This document shows, in pieces, positions 9,452 to 18,566 of a stretch of DNA of 64,000 nucleotides. A program made the translations under genes and the position numbers. The stretch covers positions 1 to 64,000 of the forward strand of contig CALWBQ010000034.1 in the NCBI GenBank assembly GCA_944376125.1, given 5' to 3'. The notes beneath the pieces were generated by a model. The model was given only the letters and a program-made list of their open reading frames with translations, was not told the DNA's origin and made no database searches. Within the stretch, counting starts at the first letter, position 1. Every line of letters starts with the position of its first letter. The DNA is from an uncultured Lachnospiraceae bacterium. Lineage in GTDB: Bacteria > Bacillota > Clostridia > Lachnospirales > Lachnospiraceae.

Positions 9452-10594
9452 TTAAACCACTTTTTTTAGCGTTTCTGTCCCCAGAATCGTCTCAATGGCC
9501 GCCTCGTAAAATTCCACTGCAGTTTCCAGCTGGCTGATCTCCAGGTATTCATCCACTGTGTGGGCCTGGGAAAGGCTTCCCGGCCCGCAGATCACAGTTT
9601 TGATCCCGGCCTCAGCCAAAAAGCACTGCTCGCAGGAGGCGTCAAAGGGCTGAGCCTTATGCTTTCTCCCTGAGATTGCCTCCCGGATCTCCAGCGCCTG
9701 CTTTAAAAACGGATCCGTCAGCGGAATTTCCCCTCCGGGCATAAAGAAGTGGCTGGTGATCCGTGTCCCCTCGATACCTGCCTGGCTCAGACTCTCCCTC
9801 AGAAATGCTTCCGCCTCATCCTGCTTCATCCCCGGGAGCAGCCTGAAATCTGTCAGCATCCTCACCTGCCCCGGCACCACGTTATCCTTCTCGTACCCAT
9901 TGAGCATAGTGATGGCGATGCTCGGGGAGGGCAACAGGGGATGTCTGTAGGTCTCCAGCGCCTGATTCATCTTCTGGATTACCTCAATCGCCTTGGCTGA
10001 TTTCTTGATCGCTGACATACTCCCTTCCTGGGGCAGGGCAGCATGGCGCGCCGGGCCAAAAATATCGATATAGTCTCTTGAGACGCCCCGGTGGGCAGCA
10101 GCGATCTCCATCTCGGTCGGCTCCCCGATAATCGCGTAATCTCCACCCGGGTTTTCAGAGAGATACCGCCGAACCCCAAGGTTTGAGCACTCTTCATCAG
10201 ACACAAACAGCAGCTTCAATCTTCCGTTTTGGGGGCCTCCTTTGAGGGCTGTCCGAATCGCCGCCGTGCACATGGCGGCAATCCCGCCCTTCATGTCACA
10301 GGCACCTCTGCCGTAGATTCTACCCTCCCGGATCACCGGGTCAAAGGGGTCATGGCTCCACGGCCCAGGAGCCGGGACAACGTCCAGATGGCCGTTGAGC
10401 ATCAATTCCGGTCCCTCGCCGGCGGAGCGCTCTGCGATCAGATTGGCTCTGCCGCCCCCCAGCTCCTGAAGGCGGCAGGCAAATCCGTACTCCTCCAGAA
10501 GGCCCTGCAGCAGGACAGCCAATGCCCTCTCATTTCCCGGCGGATTTACCGTGTTCACTGTGATCATTGTTTTTAGAAGCTCTAATGCATCCAT
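9452..10594 (-). CDS. M20-family amidohydrolase (ArgE/DapE-like deacylase)
   Basis: 380 aa, zinc-dependent M20 peptidase family. Metal ligands are visible: NGHLD (His69, Asp71), Asp100 in CDMKGG and the catalytic/ligand EE pair at 134-135 (SDEEC), followed by a lid domain and a C-terminal His. It resembles acetylornithine deacetylase/succinyl-diaminopimelate desuccinylase, which remove acyl groups from amino acids. No arginine or lysine biosynthesis gene is adjacent. In this operon it more likely deacylates an imported N-acyl amino acid or sugar-amino conjugate. Cytosolic. Gaps are 25 nt after the kinase gene and 15 nt before the PLP gene. Confidence 0.85.
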   Translation of the reverse strand: MDALELLKTMITVNTVNPPGNERALAVLLQGLLEEYGFACRLQELGGGRANLIAERSAGEGPELMLNGHLDVVPAPGPWSHDPFDPVIREGRIYGRGACDMKGGIAAMCTAAIRTALKGGPQNGRLKLLFVSDEECSNLGVRRYLSENPGGDYAIIGEPTEMEIAAAHRGVSRDYIDIFGPARHAALPQEGSMSAIKKSAKAIEVIQKMNQALETYRHPLLPSPSIAITMLNGYEKDNVVPGQVRMLTDFRLLPGMKQDEAEAFLRESLSQAGIEGTRITSHFFMPGGEIPLTDPFLKQALEIREAISGRKHKAQPFDASCEQCFLAEAGIKTVICGPGSLSQAHTVDEYLEISQLETAVEFYEAAIETILGTETLKKVV

Positions 10595-10619
10595 GTTTGT
10601 CTCCTCAGTTTCTGCTATT

Positions 10620-12092
10620 TTAAAACTGCAGCCTGCCGTATGCCTCCAAATACTTCTGGTAAAGGCCGCTGTATATTTTGACGCTGTCTTCCTGGGGTTT
10701 TAGCGTCCTCCTGATTTTCAGCTGTGCTCTGGAAACCTTCTCCAGATCCTCAAAGATTCCCTGGCCGTAGCCTCCTATCAGCCCGGCTCCTACTGCGGAG
10801 GCATCCGGATTTTCCGCCTCCAGCAGGCGCCGGTCAAATACATTTTTTATGATTTCCGGCCAGACGCGAACTTTCACGCCGCCTCCGCCCAGAACGATGC
10901 GCTCCAGGGGACCTCCCTGCAGCTTTTCAAAAATTTCCAAAGTCTGGCGAAGATTGCAGGAAACGCCCTCCAGCATACTCCTAAAGAGGACACCCCTGGT
11001 CACAGCCGTCTGAATCCCGAGAATTGCTCCCCTGTCCCTGTCATTATAGTACGGTGAACCGCTTCCTGCAAGAAATGGAATCGTCAGCACGTCCTGACTC
11101 CCCGGCGGTACCTGAGCTGCCTCCTCCGAAAGTCTGGCTGCCAGCTCATAGTCGGCCTCCCCGCTTCCGGAAAGCATCCCGGACATCCAGTTGACTACAA
11201 GGCCGCCGTTAAAATGGGAACCCAAAGCGTATATCCTGCCCGGAAGGGCATGGGTGTGGAAGGTAATTTTTCCGAATTCTGATTCCTGCACTCCGTCCGT
11301 CATAGCCAGAAACGTAGCGCAGGTTCCCAGTGTCAGGGTGGAATCTCCCGTCTGGAACAGGCCGTTTCCCACAGCTCCGCAGGCCATGTCTGCCCCGCCG
11401 TACACCACCTTCGTTCCCTCCTGCAGTCCACTCCAGGAGGCAGCTTCAGCTGTCACTGCCCCAGCCTCCTCAAAGGGCTCATGGATCGGCGGGAACAGGC
11501 CGCGCCTCAGCCCAGCCCCGGCGATGATCTCCTCCTCCCAGGTGCGGCTCTCCGGGTTGACGCACAGAGAATTGAAGGCGTCCGTCGCCTCCGTCTCAGC
11601 TTTTCCCGTCAGGCAGGCCCGCAGATAGTCCTTGGGCGAAAGCCAGGCAAAAGCTCTCTCATACTTCTCACTTTCGTTTTTTTTCAGCCACAAAAGTTTA
11701 GGCAGAGAAAAAGCCTGAATAACCGGATTTCCGGTAAGTTTTCGGATCTCCTCCCCCACAGTTTCCGAGAGAATCCGGCACTCTTCGGAGCTCCTGAGAT
11801 CCGAGAGCATGATGCAGGGATACAGGGGCTTCAGCTCCCGATCCACCAGAACCACGCCGCTCATATGTCCGGAAAAAGAGACCACATCGATCTCCTTTAA
11901 ATCCATTTCTGAGGCCAGCTTCTGCAGCCCTCCCTGCAGGGCTCTCTTCCAATCGTCCGGCTCCTGCTCCAGCCATCCCGGCCTGGGCGTGAAGGTCCGA
12001 TAGGGGATTGCAGTCACCTTTCTTGTATTCCCCAGCTCGTCCATGACGAGAAGTTTCAGCTGGGAAGATCCCAGGTCAGCAGACAGTATCAT
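10620..12092 (-). CDS. FGGY-family carbohydrate kinase (xylulokinase-like)
   Basis: 490 aa, two-domain FGGY kinase. The N-terminal phosphate-binding strand reads ILSADLGSSQLKLLVMD, and the catalytic base lies in GGADMACGAVGNG. The second ATPase domain begins around TLTLGTCATF. Overall it is closest to xylulokinase-like members, whose substrate range includes ketopentoses, tetruloses and polyols. Its start overlaps the creatininase stop by 4 nt. Being in an operon with a ribose-type ABC importer, it probably phosphorylates the sugar or polyol left after the amidohydrolases act. The sugar is not identifiable from sequence. Confidence 0.85.
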   Translation of the reverse strand: MILSADLGSSQLKLLVMDELGNTRKVTAIPYRTFTPRPGWLEQEPDDWKRALQGGLQKLASEMDLKEIDVVSFSGHMSGVVLVDRELKPLYPCIMLSDLRSSEECRILSETVGEEIRKLTGNPVIQAFSLPKLLWLKKNESEKYERAFAWLSPKDYLRACLTGKAETEATDAFNSLCVNPESRTWEEEIIAGAGLRRGLFPPIHEPFEEAGAVTAEAASWSGLQEGTKVVYGGADMACGAVGNGLFQTGDSTLTLGTCATFLAMTDGVQESEFGKITFHTHALPGRIYALGSHFNGGLVVNWMSGMLSGSGEADYELAARLSEEAAQVPPGSQDVLTIPFLAGSGSPYYNDRDRGAILGIQTAVTRGVLFRSMLEGVSCNLRQTLEIFEKLQGGPLERIVLGGGGVKVRVWPEIIKNVFDRRLLEAENPDASAVGAGLIGGYGQGIFEDLEKVSRAQLKIRRTLKPQEDSVKIYSGLYQKYLEAYGRLQF

Positions 12093-12820
12093 CTGATCGC
12101 CTCTTTTCCTAAAATCTCACACATGCGCTCCACAACGCGCTCGATGATCGCCTCTCCCTTCTCTTTGGTCGCCGACACAGCGTCCCCCAGGACAGCAGTT
12201 GCCATAAAATCTGTCCAGGGCGTCGGCGTGTAGTCAAAGTCTTCCGGGAAATCCGGGTACTGGCAGATCGCCTTGGACTGATCCACCCACTCCGGACACA
12301 GATACAGCATATAGGAAGTCTCGATCTCGCAGGCGTGGAAATATCCTTTGTGGGGCATGGGGCTCTCACATACCTTGGGAATGACCTCCTCCGCCCCTGG
12401 GTAGGTGAAGAGATAGACTTTGATATCCGAAGTATCGTAGAGCATCCGGGAGGCCATCTTCATGGCGTCCCCGTTTCCCACATGGGTGTTGACGATCGCC
12501 ATCCGCCGGATCCCCGCCTTCTCCAGGCTTTTTCCGATTTGAGCAATCATTCCGCTCAAAATTTCATTGGAAATGTTGACGCTGCCCGGGGCCTCCCTCA
12601 GGGACCACACCTGGCCGTATGGGAGGGCCGGCAGCACGAGGGCGTTCTCCTTTCCCATCTTTTCTTCCAGCTTATCCGTCAGCGCCTGGGCCAGAAAAAG
12701 ATCCGTCCCGATGGGCAGATGATCCCCGTGGACCTCCACCGCTCCCAGCGGGAGCAGGGCTGTCAAGTTCTGATCCTTCAGCCCTCTTGCCGCTGCCTGG
12801 TTCATTTCAATTAATTTCAT
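12089..12820 (-). CDS. Creatininase-family amidohydrolase
   Basis: 243 aa. Family metal ligands are present: E29, H31 and D40 in the segment GAVEVHGDHLPIGTD, an NTHVGNG motif (usually NGHGGN) in mid-sequence, and an EIE motif in FHACEIETS. The family includes creatinine amidohydrolase, FAPy-type formamide hydrolases and MftE peptidase, all acting on amide or cyclic amide bonds. Creatinine breakdown itself is not supported, because no creatinase or sarcosine oxidase is nearby. It is placed between the phosphotriesterase-like gene and the kinase (4-nt overlap). It probably opens or cleaves an amide in the imported compound. Confidence 0.83.
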   Translation of the reverse strand: MKLIEMNQAAARGLKDQNLTALLPLGAVEVHGDHLPIGTDLFLAQALTDKLEEKMGKENALVLPALPYGQVWSLREAPGSVNISNEILSGMIAQIGKSLEKAGIRRMAIVNTHVGNGDAMKMASRMLYDTSDIKVYLFTYPGAEEVIPKVCESPMPHKGYFHACEIETSYMLYLCPEWVDQSKAICQYPDFPEDFDYTPTPWTDFMATAVLGDAVSATKEKGEAIIERVVERMCEILGKEAIR

Positions 12821-12840
12821 GATCCGCCTCCTGCCTGCCG

Positions 12841-13812
12841 CTATTTTTTAAATGTAAAGCAGCGCCTGGGATTGTTGATAAAAATATCCTCCGCCAGCTG
12901 CTTTCCGTTGAGCCCCTGGTTTTCCGCCTCATCAATCAGTCTGGCCATCCATTTTTCCTTTATGTAGGTCAGCCCTCTGGCATAGGTATAGCTGTGGTAA
13001 TAGCTCTTTCTAGCCGTATCCCCGCTGACCAGAAGCTGCTTCTGGTGCCCTCTCTTTGCCAGTTCCAGAATACACTGGATCCTGGTGGATTCCGGTGCGT
13101 ATTTGATCTTTCCAATCCCGTCAAAACACAGGAACGCGCCTGTCTGCGCGATCTGGAGATGGTAGTACGTGTCCGGATTCCGATCCATATGGCCGAAGCT
13201 GACGTACTCCAGATTGACTCCTTCTTCCTTAATATATTCAATCTGTTCCAGAGCCATGGTCCCCGCTTCCGTGTGGGAATGGACAGGCGCTCCGGTGGCA
13301 AGGTGAGCCCGGCAGCCTGCCCGGATCGTCTTGACCTCCAGTGGGCTGATGCTGTTATAGCCTGTGCCGAATTTTACCTGGCCGCCCTTAATGCCAGTGC
13401 CCTGCATTCCAACCTCCACCTCGTCGATCACAAAGCGGGTCAGCTCTTCCACAGATGCCTCTGAAATCCACTGACGGTAGGTCCGTTCTTCCCCGGGCAT
13501 CTTGGCATCCCACAAAAATCCTTTGTTGAATCCAGCCGTCCCAATAATATTCATTCCCGTCTTCACCGATATGTCATAGACCGCCTGAGGCTGTCTGCCA
13601 TAATCAATGGCCGTTGCGTCTACAATGGTATCGACGCCCGCCGCTTTCGCTGCAGCTACCTCCTCAAGACTTTTTTCTGGGTCATCCAGGAGAAGATCAT
13701 CCTGTCCTCTCTCCTTCCAGTAGGCAGGAATGCAGACAATATGCTCATGGGAATAGGTAAATCCCATCTCTTCCGGCTGGATATCGCCTCTCATTGTTCT
13801 GACAAATGCCAT
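12841..13812 (-). CDS. Phosphotriesterase-family (PTE/PLL) metallohydrolase
   Basis: 323 aa with a full binuclear amidohydrolase-type site: H22 and H24 (SHEH), bridging Lys147 (QVKFG), His180 (PVHSHTEAG), His208 (FGHMD) and Asp265 (SGD). Relatives include phosphotriesterase homology proteins and sugar- or acyl-lactonases; the physiological substrates are usually lactones or phosphorylated lactones. No signal peptide. It is the first catabolic gene after the ABC permeases (23-nt gap). In E. coli the yhf cluster also pairs a php gene with an alanine-racemase-like PLP gene, a loose parallel. A lactone or cyclic ester/amide is the likely substrate class. Confidence 0.84.
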   Translation of the reverse strand: MAFVRTMRGDIQPEEMGFTYSHEHIVCIPAYWKERGQDDLLLDDPEKSLEEVAAAKAAGVDTIVDATAIDYGRQPQAVYDISVKTGMNIIGTAGFNKGFLWDAKMPGEERTYRQWISEASVEELTRFVIDEVEVGMQGTGIKGGQVKFGTGYNSISPLEVKTIRAGCRAHLATGAPVHSHTEAGTMALEQIEYIKEEGVNLEYVSFGHMDRNPDTYYHLQIAQTGAFLCFDGIGKIKYAPESTRIQCILELAKRGHQKQLLVSGDTARKSYYHSYTYARGLTYIKEKWMARLIDEAENQGLNGKQLAEDIFINNPRRCFTFKK

Positions 13813-13835
13813 TTCTTCTGTCCTCCTTTTTGCTT

Positions 13836-14786
13836 TTATTGTTTTCCGGCTTTTCGCTGGTTAATTGCCACCATTATGGCGATAACGGCCCCCTGGCAGA
13901 TAAACTTTCCTGCCTCCGAGATTCCCAAGATGGTCATCAGACTCTGCAGGATCGTCATAATCAGCACGCCGGGGAAGGTTCCCTCCAGGCTTCCGATTCC
14001 ACCTGTGAAGGCCGCTCCGCCGATGACGGAGGAAGCCACCGTATTTAACGTATAATCATTCCCAATATCTACAGATGCAACGCCGATATACGCAGACAGC
14101 ATCAGCCCTGCAAGGCCTGCCAGGAGTGCACACAGCACATAGGCAGAGATGGTGATCCAGTCTGCATGGAACCCGGACAGGCGGGAGGCGGCCGGATTGG
14201 CTCCTGTCAGGTACAGCTTCCTCCCATATATAGTCTTCTTCAGTACGATGGAGAGCAGGATCCAGATAGCGACCCAGATAATGACCGCAACTGGCATAAT
14301 CCCGATCCATCCGCTGGAGATAAATCGCATTTCATCTGCAATGCTTCCCCTGGCGATTCCCTGTGTGTAGAGATAATATCCGCCCTGCACGATAATAGAC
14401 ATTGCCATCGTCACCAGAAAAGGCTGCATCTTAAATTTCGTCACCATGATGCCGTTGACCAGGCCGATAGCCAGACAGAGAACCAGAGAGACGGCTACCG
14501 CCGGGGCGATCCGGCTACCATCCCCATTCATAATAGAAGCTGTAACCAGATTCACCATAGACATGGTAGTTCCCACTGACAGATCCAGGCCGCCAGCCAC
14601 CAGCACAATCGTCTGACCCATAGCTGCGATTCCCAGAGGAGCCGCAGTTCTGGCTATGTTTAACAGGTGGGACGGTGATACACTCCCCTGGGTGGAAGCG
14701 AGGAACACAGCGATCGTCGCCAGCAGCAGAATATAAATTCCGAGGGGAAAAGACTGATATCGCAATTTTTGTTTGATCTGATTCAT
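13836..14786 (-). CDS. Ribose-type ABC transporter permease (second)
   Basis: 316 aa, RbsC-like family with multiple hydrophobic segments starting at about residue 15 and the family pattern NTVASSVIGGAAFTGGIGS before the last helices. Its start overlaps the stop of the first permease by 4 nt. It would pair with the 314-aa permease as a heterodimer powered by the RbsA-like ATPase. Substrate specificity cannot be read from permeases. Confidence 0.87.
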   Translation of the reverse strand: MNQIKQKLRYQSFPLGIYILLLATIAVFLASTQGSVSPSHLLNIARTAAPLGIAAMGQTIVLVAGGLDLSVGTTMSMVNLVTASIMNGDGSRIAPAVAVSLVLCLAIGLVNGIMVTKFKMQPFLVTMAMSIIVQGGYYLYTQGIARGSIADEMRFISSGWIGIMPVAVIIWVAIWILLSIVLKKTIYGRKLYLTGANPAASRLSGFHADWITISAYVLCALLAGLAGLMLSAYIGVASVDIGNDYTLNTVASSVIGGAAFTGGIGSLEGTFPGVLIMTILQSLMTILGISEAGKFICQGAVIAIMVAINQRKAGKQ

Positions 14787-15727
14787 ACTGCTTTCCTCCT
14801 CTTCATCTGAAACAGCACTAGGGAGAACATCAAAAGTGCGCCTTTGATGATGTACTGATAATAAGGCGAAATCCCCATACTGTTCATAATATTGTTGATC
14901 AGGCTCAGAATCACGGCGCCAAAGAGAGCCCCCGCCACACTTCCGATACCGCCGTTCATGGACACGCCGCCGATGACCGCTGCGGCCACGGAATCCATAG
15001 CGTAACTGTCTCCCACCAGGGGATTTCCGCTGGAAATTCTGGCTGAGAGGACGACGCCCGCCACCGCGGCGATAATGCCGGAAATGACGTAGACCTGCAC
15101 AGTAATTTTCTTGGTGTTAATGCCCGACTGCTCCGCGTACAGCTCCCCATTTCCTATCGCATAGACCTTTCTCCCAAAACCTGTGTAGTGGAGAATGACC
15201 CAGAGCAAGGCGTATAATACAACGGCTGTCAGGAAGGCGATGGAAAAAATCCCGAACCGGGTCCTCATAAAATCCGCAAATCCCTGGTTGACCTTGCCTC
15301 CCGAGCTGGGCATCAGCACCAGGGCAATGCCTTTGACAAAAGCCTGTGTAGAGATCGTGATGATCATGGCGGGAATCTTAAACTTTACAACGCCCAGGCC
15401 GTTCACCAGTCCCACCGCGGCTCCCACAATGAGGGCCAGGATCAGAGACCCGAAAAGCCCGGCCGCCCCTGTACTGCTGAACATCGCCACCCAGATCGTG
15501 CTGATGGAAATCACAGAGCTGACCGACATATCGATCCCGCCGATAAAAAGGGCCATACACTGTGCGATGGATACAATGGCGAGAACTGCCGTCTGGGTCA
15601 GCACATTTCTCAGGTTTGCCGCTGTCAGGAAGCGGTCCGAAGCGATAGATGCTACCACAATCATAATCACCATGATGATCATGGAGGGAACTGCCTGCTT
15701 CATCTGAGTTTTTACGGAACCTCTCAC
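14783..15727 (-). CDS. Ribose-type ABC transporter permease (first)
   Basis: 314 aa, RbsC-like. Transmembrane segments begin at about residue 12 (VPSMIIMVIMIVVASIA), and the conserved VAAAVIGGVSMNGGIGS loop is near residue 250. It overlaps the ATPase stop codon by 4 nt and the next permease by 4 nt, typical of a tightly coupled rbsACC-like cassette. Confidence 0.87.
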   Translation of the reverse strand: MRGSVKTQMKQAVPSMIIMVIMIVVASIASDRFLTAANLRNVLTQTAVLAIVSIAQCMALFIGGIDMSVSSVISISTIWVAMFSSTGAAGLFGSLILALIVGAAVGLVNGLGVVKFKIPAMIITISTQAFVKGIALVLMPSSGGKVNQGFADFMRTRFGIFSIAFLTAVVLYALLWVILHYTGFGRKVYAIGNGELYAEQSGINTKKITVQVYVISGIIAAVAGVVLSARISSGNPLVGDSYAMDSVAAAVIGGVSMNGGIGSVAGALFGAVILSLINNIMNSMGISPYYQYIIKGALLMFSLVLFQMKRRKAV

Positions 15728-17238
15728 GCTTCTCCCCCCTTTCCTGAATTTGCAGAGAGCTGCATAATTTTCTCTTCGGTAGCGTCTTTTCCGGATATCT
15801 GTCCGGATATCCGCCCTTCATACATAACGTAAATTTCGTCTGAAATGCCGATCAGCTCCAGCATGTCGCTGGTGAAAACGATCACGCTGACCCCTTTCTT
15901 TGTAAGCTGCCGGATCAGCTCATAGATCTCCAGCTTGGACTGGACATCGATCCCCCTGGTAGGCTCGTGGAGAACCAGGATCTCCGGATCTGTCTTAATC
16001 CAGCGGGAAAATACAATCTTCTGCTGATTTCCTCCTGACAGGCTCTTGACCGGCTGCCGGGCATCCGCCAACTTAATTTTCAGCTGATCAATCCCATCCT
16101 GAATTTCCTTCTGAGAATCCTTCTTTTTTACAAATCCAAGTTTTGAATTTCTCTTGTACGATAGAGACAAAATATTTTCCCCGCAGGACAGATCCAGGAA
16201 AAGCCCCTCCGCCTTCCGGTCATCTGACAGGAACGCGATCTTGTTTTTCACTGCATCCACCGGGCTAGAAATTTTTTTCTGTTCCCCGTCGATGAGACAG
16301 ACACCGGATGTGAATGGCACAATCCCAAACAGCGCCCTGGCCAGCTCTCTCTGTCCCTGGCCCTCCAGACCTCCAATACCGATGACAGCTCCCTTGGGCA
16401 GTTTTAAGTCAACATCCTTTACCTTACTGCCCACGCACCCTTTTTGGATTTCCAATTTGATGGTGTCTGACAGTTTTTCGTTTCTGGGGGGATATACATT
16501 TTTAAATTCCCGCCCTACCATCTTGCTGATGATCTCATCGTTGTTGGTATCCTTTGTCAGAGCTGAAAAAACAAACATTCCGTCTTTCAGGACGATCACC
16601 CGGTCACAGCACGCAAAAATGTCATCCATCCTGTGGCTGATCACAATAACCGAAACCCCCTGTTTCTTTATCCTGCGAATAAAATCAAACAGCTGATCCG
16701 ATTCTGCTTTGTTGAGGCTGGAGGTCGGCTCATCAAAGATCAGCACCCGCGGATGAGCGGCCCACGCTTTTGCAATTTCTACGATCTGTCTCTGCGCCGG
16801 CGACAGGTTTTTTACCAGCTCGTATTCATCAATCTCATATCCGATTTCTTTCAATACTCCTGCAGCCTGCTCATGGAGCTTTTTCTGGTCAATCCATCTC
16901 CCTTTCTTTGGCTCCATGCCCAGCATAATGTTTTCCCCGGCCGTCATTTCGTTCATCAGGCTCAATTCCTGATGGACAAAGGCAATTCCCGCGTTTTTTC
17001 CATCCCTGGAGCTAGAAAAATGACATTCTTTTCCGTCCATCCGTACAGTTCCCGAAGACGGTACAAGGCCGCCGCTTATAATATTCATCAGGGTAGACTT
17101 CCCGGCTCCATTCTCACCTGCCAGGGCCAGCCCTTCTCCCTCAAAGCACTGGATGGAAACATCCCGCAGTACGGTATTTTCGCCAAAATTTTTGGACAAG
17201 CTCTGTCCCTCTAGAATCATTTTGCCCGTATGTTCCAT
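15724..17238 (-). CDS. Ribose-type ABC transporter ATP-binding protein (double domain)
   Basis: About 504 aa with two tandem ATPase domains, as in RbsA/MglA. The first has Walker A GENGAGKST and signature LSPAQRQ. The second has a degenerate Walker A region (GGLEGQGQREL), typical of the family, and signature LSGGNQQK. The start chosen is the ATG at 17238 with GAGGG about 5 nt upstream; a GTG at 17262 extends the frame but lacks a site. It lies downstream of the binding-protein gene, separated by a hairpin. Confidence 0.88.
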   Translation of the reverse strand: MEHTGKMILEGQSLSKNFGENTVLRDVSIQCFEGEGLALAGENGAGKSTLMNIISGGLVPSSGTVRMDGKECHFSSSRDGKNAGIAFVHQELSLMNEMTAGENIMLGMEPKKGRWIDQKKLHEQAAGVLKEIGYEIDEYELVKNLSPAQRQIVEIAKAWAAHPRVLIFDEPTSSLNKAESDQLFDFIRRIKKQGVSVIVISHRMDDIFACCDRVIVLKDGMFVFSALTKDTNNDEIISKMVGREFKNVYPPRNEKLSDTIKLEIQKGCVGSKVKDVDLKLPKGAVIGIGGLEGQGQRELARALFGIVPFTSGVCLIDGEQKKISSPVDAVKNKIAFLSDDRKAEGLFLDLSCGENILSLSYKRNSKLGFVKKKDSQKEIQDGIDQLKIKLADARQPVKSLSGGNQQKIVFSRWIKTDPEILVLHEPTRGIDVQSKLEIYELIRQLTKKGVSVIVFTSDMLELIGISDEIYVMYEGRISGQISGKDATEEKIMQLSANSGKGGEA

Positions 17239-17285
17239 TCTTTCCCTCTTTCGATCCTTCACACATCCGTTTATCTGGCTACAAA

Positions 17286-17327
17286 AGGCCCGGCGCCAGA
17301 TTTCTCATAACATCCGGCGCCGGTTCT
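17286..17327 (-). terminator. Intercistronic hairpin after the binding-protein gene
   Basis: Arms CCGGCGCC at 17290-17297 and GGCGCCGG at 17316-17323, with an 18-nt loop, then a short CCTTTTG on the minus strand. It is a strong stem with a weak T-run, so probably a partial terminator or stability hairpin that lets the binding protein be made in excess over the ATPase and permeases. Confidence 0.55.
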
Positions 17328-17335
17328 GTTTCACT

Positions 17336-18505
17336 TTAATTGCTGAAAATCTCGGCTAATACATCTTCTGGGAGCTCTGTTCCGCACCAAACGTCATCGG
17401 AAAGATCCATATGTACATAGTCAGGCATCTCTTCCGTTGTAATGGTCAGAACCGGATAGATATCATCCTTCTTTACTTCTTCCCCGTTCATCAGTTTGAT
17501 GGCATTTTCAATGGCAACCCTTGCCAGCCAGGTGGGTTTGGAAACCGCTATACCTTCCATGTTGTTGTTTACGCATGCCTTCAGGTAGCCATTGTTATCC
17601 TCGCCTGTCATAGGAACCAGCTCGCGGTTTGCCTCGTTAAAGGAATCGATAGCGCCCAATGTCATAGCGCCGCCCTGGGACCACACGCCGTCGATCTCCG
17701 GGTAGGTGGCCAACAGGTCAGAGGTAACCGTCTTTGCGGTTGCATAATCCCAATCGGCATCCTCTGCTGCCAGGATATTGATGTCCGGATACTGTTCAAA
17801 TACGGACATCGCGCCTTCGTAGCGCAGAGTGTTGGAGGAGAATCCAGAGATACCATTCAAGATTACAATATCGCCTTCTCCGCCCAACTGATCAGCCAGC
17901 CACTGGGCACCGGTTGCGCCGAAGTCAGTCTCGTCTACTGTAACCAGGGTATCATAACTGTCCCCATCGATGGTGGCTGCCAGCAAGACTACCTTGATGC
18001 CAGCATCCATCGCATCCTGCAGTGTGCTGTTAATAGCGGTGGTATCAATAGGAGTCGTAATAATAACATCCACGCCCTGAGCGATCAGATCCTCCAGATT
18101 TGCGATCTGCTTGCTCACATCATTGTCAGACTGAACATAAGTGACATCCAGGTCATCCTTATATAAATTTTCTGCGTTCCACTTAAATTCCTGATAGAGC
18201 TGTACAGACCAGGAGTTGCCCAGATAATAAATGTCGTAGCCAACTTTGATCTTTTCGCCGGTGGTATTTTCCACCTTCTCCGCCGAGGAGCTCTCTGCTG
18301 CGGTCTCTTCCGAAGCAGCTTCTGTCTCTTCCGCTGACGTTTCCGTTTCAGCCGCTGTAGTTGTCTCAGCCGCTGCCGTTGTCGCAGCAGCCGTTGTCTC
18401 AGATGAGCTGCCCGATGAACATCCGGTAAGTGCCATGGACAGCGCTACTGCCGCGGTCATGCCCAGTGCTGTTGCTCTGGAAGCCAAATTTACCCTTTTT
18501 TTCAT
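17336..18505 (-). CDS. Sugar-binding lipoprotein of the ribose-type ABC importer
   Basis: About 389 aa from the ATG at 18505 (GGAGGA about 7 nt upstream). Lipoprotein signal: positive MKKR start, hydrophobic stretch and lipobox ALTGC with Cys29. A Thr/Ala/Glu/Ser-rich linker follows (about 30-85), common in Lachnospiraceae surface lipoproteins, then a type I periplasmic-binding fold starting at KIKVGYDIYYLG. The protein is anchored outside and feeds the downstream ATPase and permeases. It is first in the operon, next to the regulated promoter. The ligand is unknown; the fold usually binds monosaccharides, polyols or autoinducer-like sugars. Confidence 0.88.
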   Translation of the reverse strand: MKKRVNLASRATALGMTAAVALSMALTGCSSGSSSETTAAATTAAAETTTAAETETSAEETEAASEETAAESSSAEKVENTTGEKIKVGYDIYYLGNSWSVQLYQEFKWNAENLYKDDLDVTYVQSDNDVSKQIANLEDLIAQGVDVIITTPIDTTAINSTLQDAMDAGIKVVLLAATIDGDSYDTLVTVDETDFGATGAQWLADQLGGEGDIVILNGISGFSSNTLRYEGAMSVFEQYPDINILAAEDADWDYATAKTVTSDLLATYPEIDGVWSQGGAMTLGAIDSFNEANRELVPMTGEDNNGYLKACVNNNMEGIAVSKPTWLARVAIENAIKLMNGEEVKKDDIYPVLTITTEEMPDYVHMDLSDDVWCGTELPEDVLAEIFSN

Positions 18506-18566
18506 TTCTTTTTCCTCCACTTCTTTTGTAAATTGTTTTTGCAAATCCCCCATTGGATTTGTCTAT

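Noticed and set aside
8438-9469. Plus-strand open frame of 343 codons opposite the PLP enzyme
   Set aside because: Antisense to an intact D-threonine aldolase-like gene; composition and lack of domains mark it as a shadow frame.
12089-12820. Creatinine degradation pathway
   Set aside because: Only the creatininase-type gene is present; creatinase, sarcosine oxidase and hydantoinase partners are missing, and the context is a sugar ABC/kinase operon.
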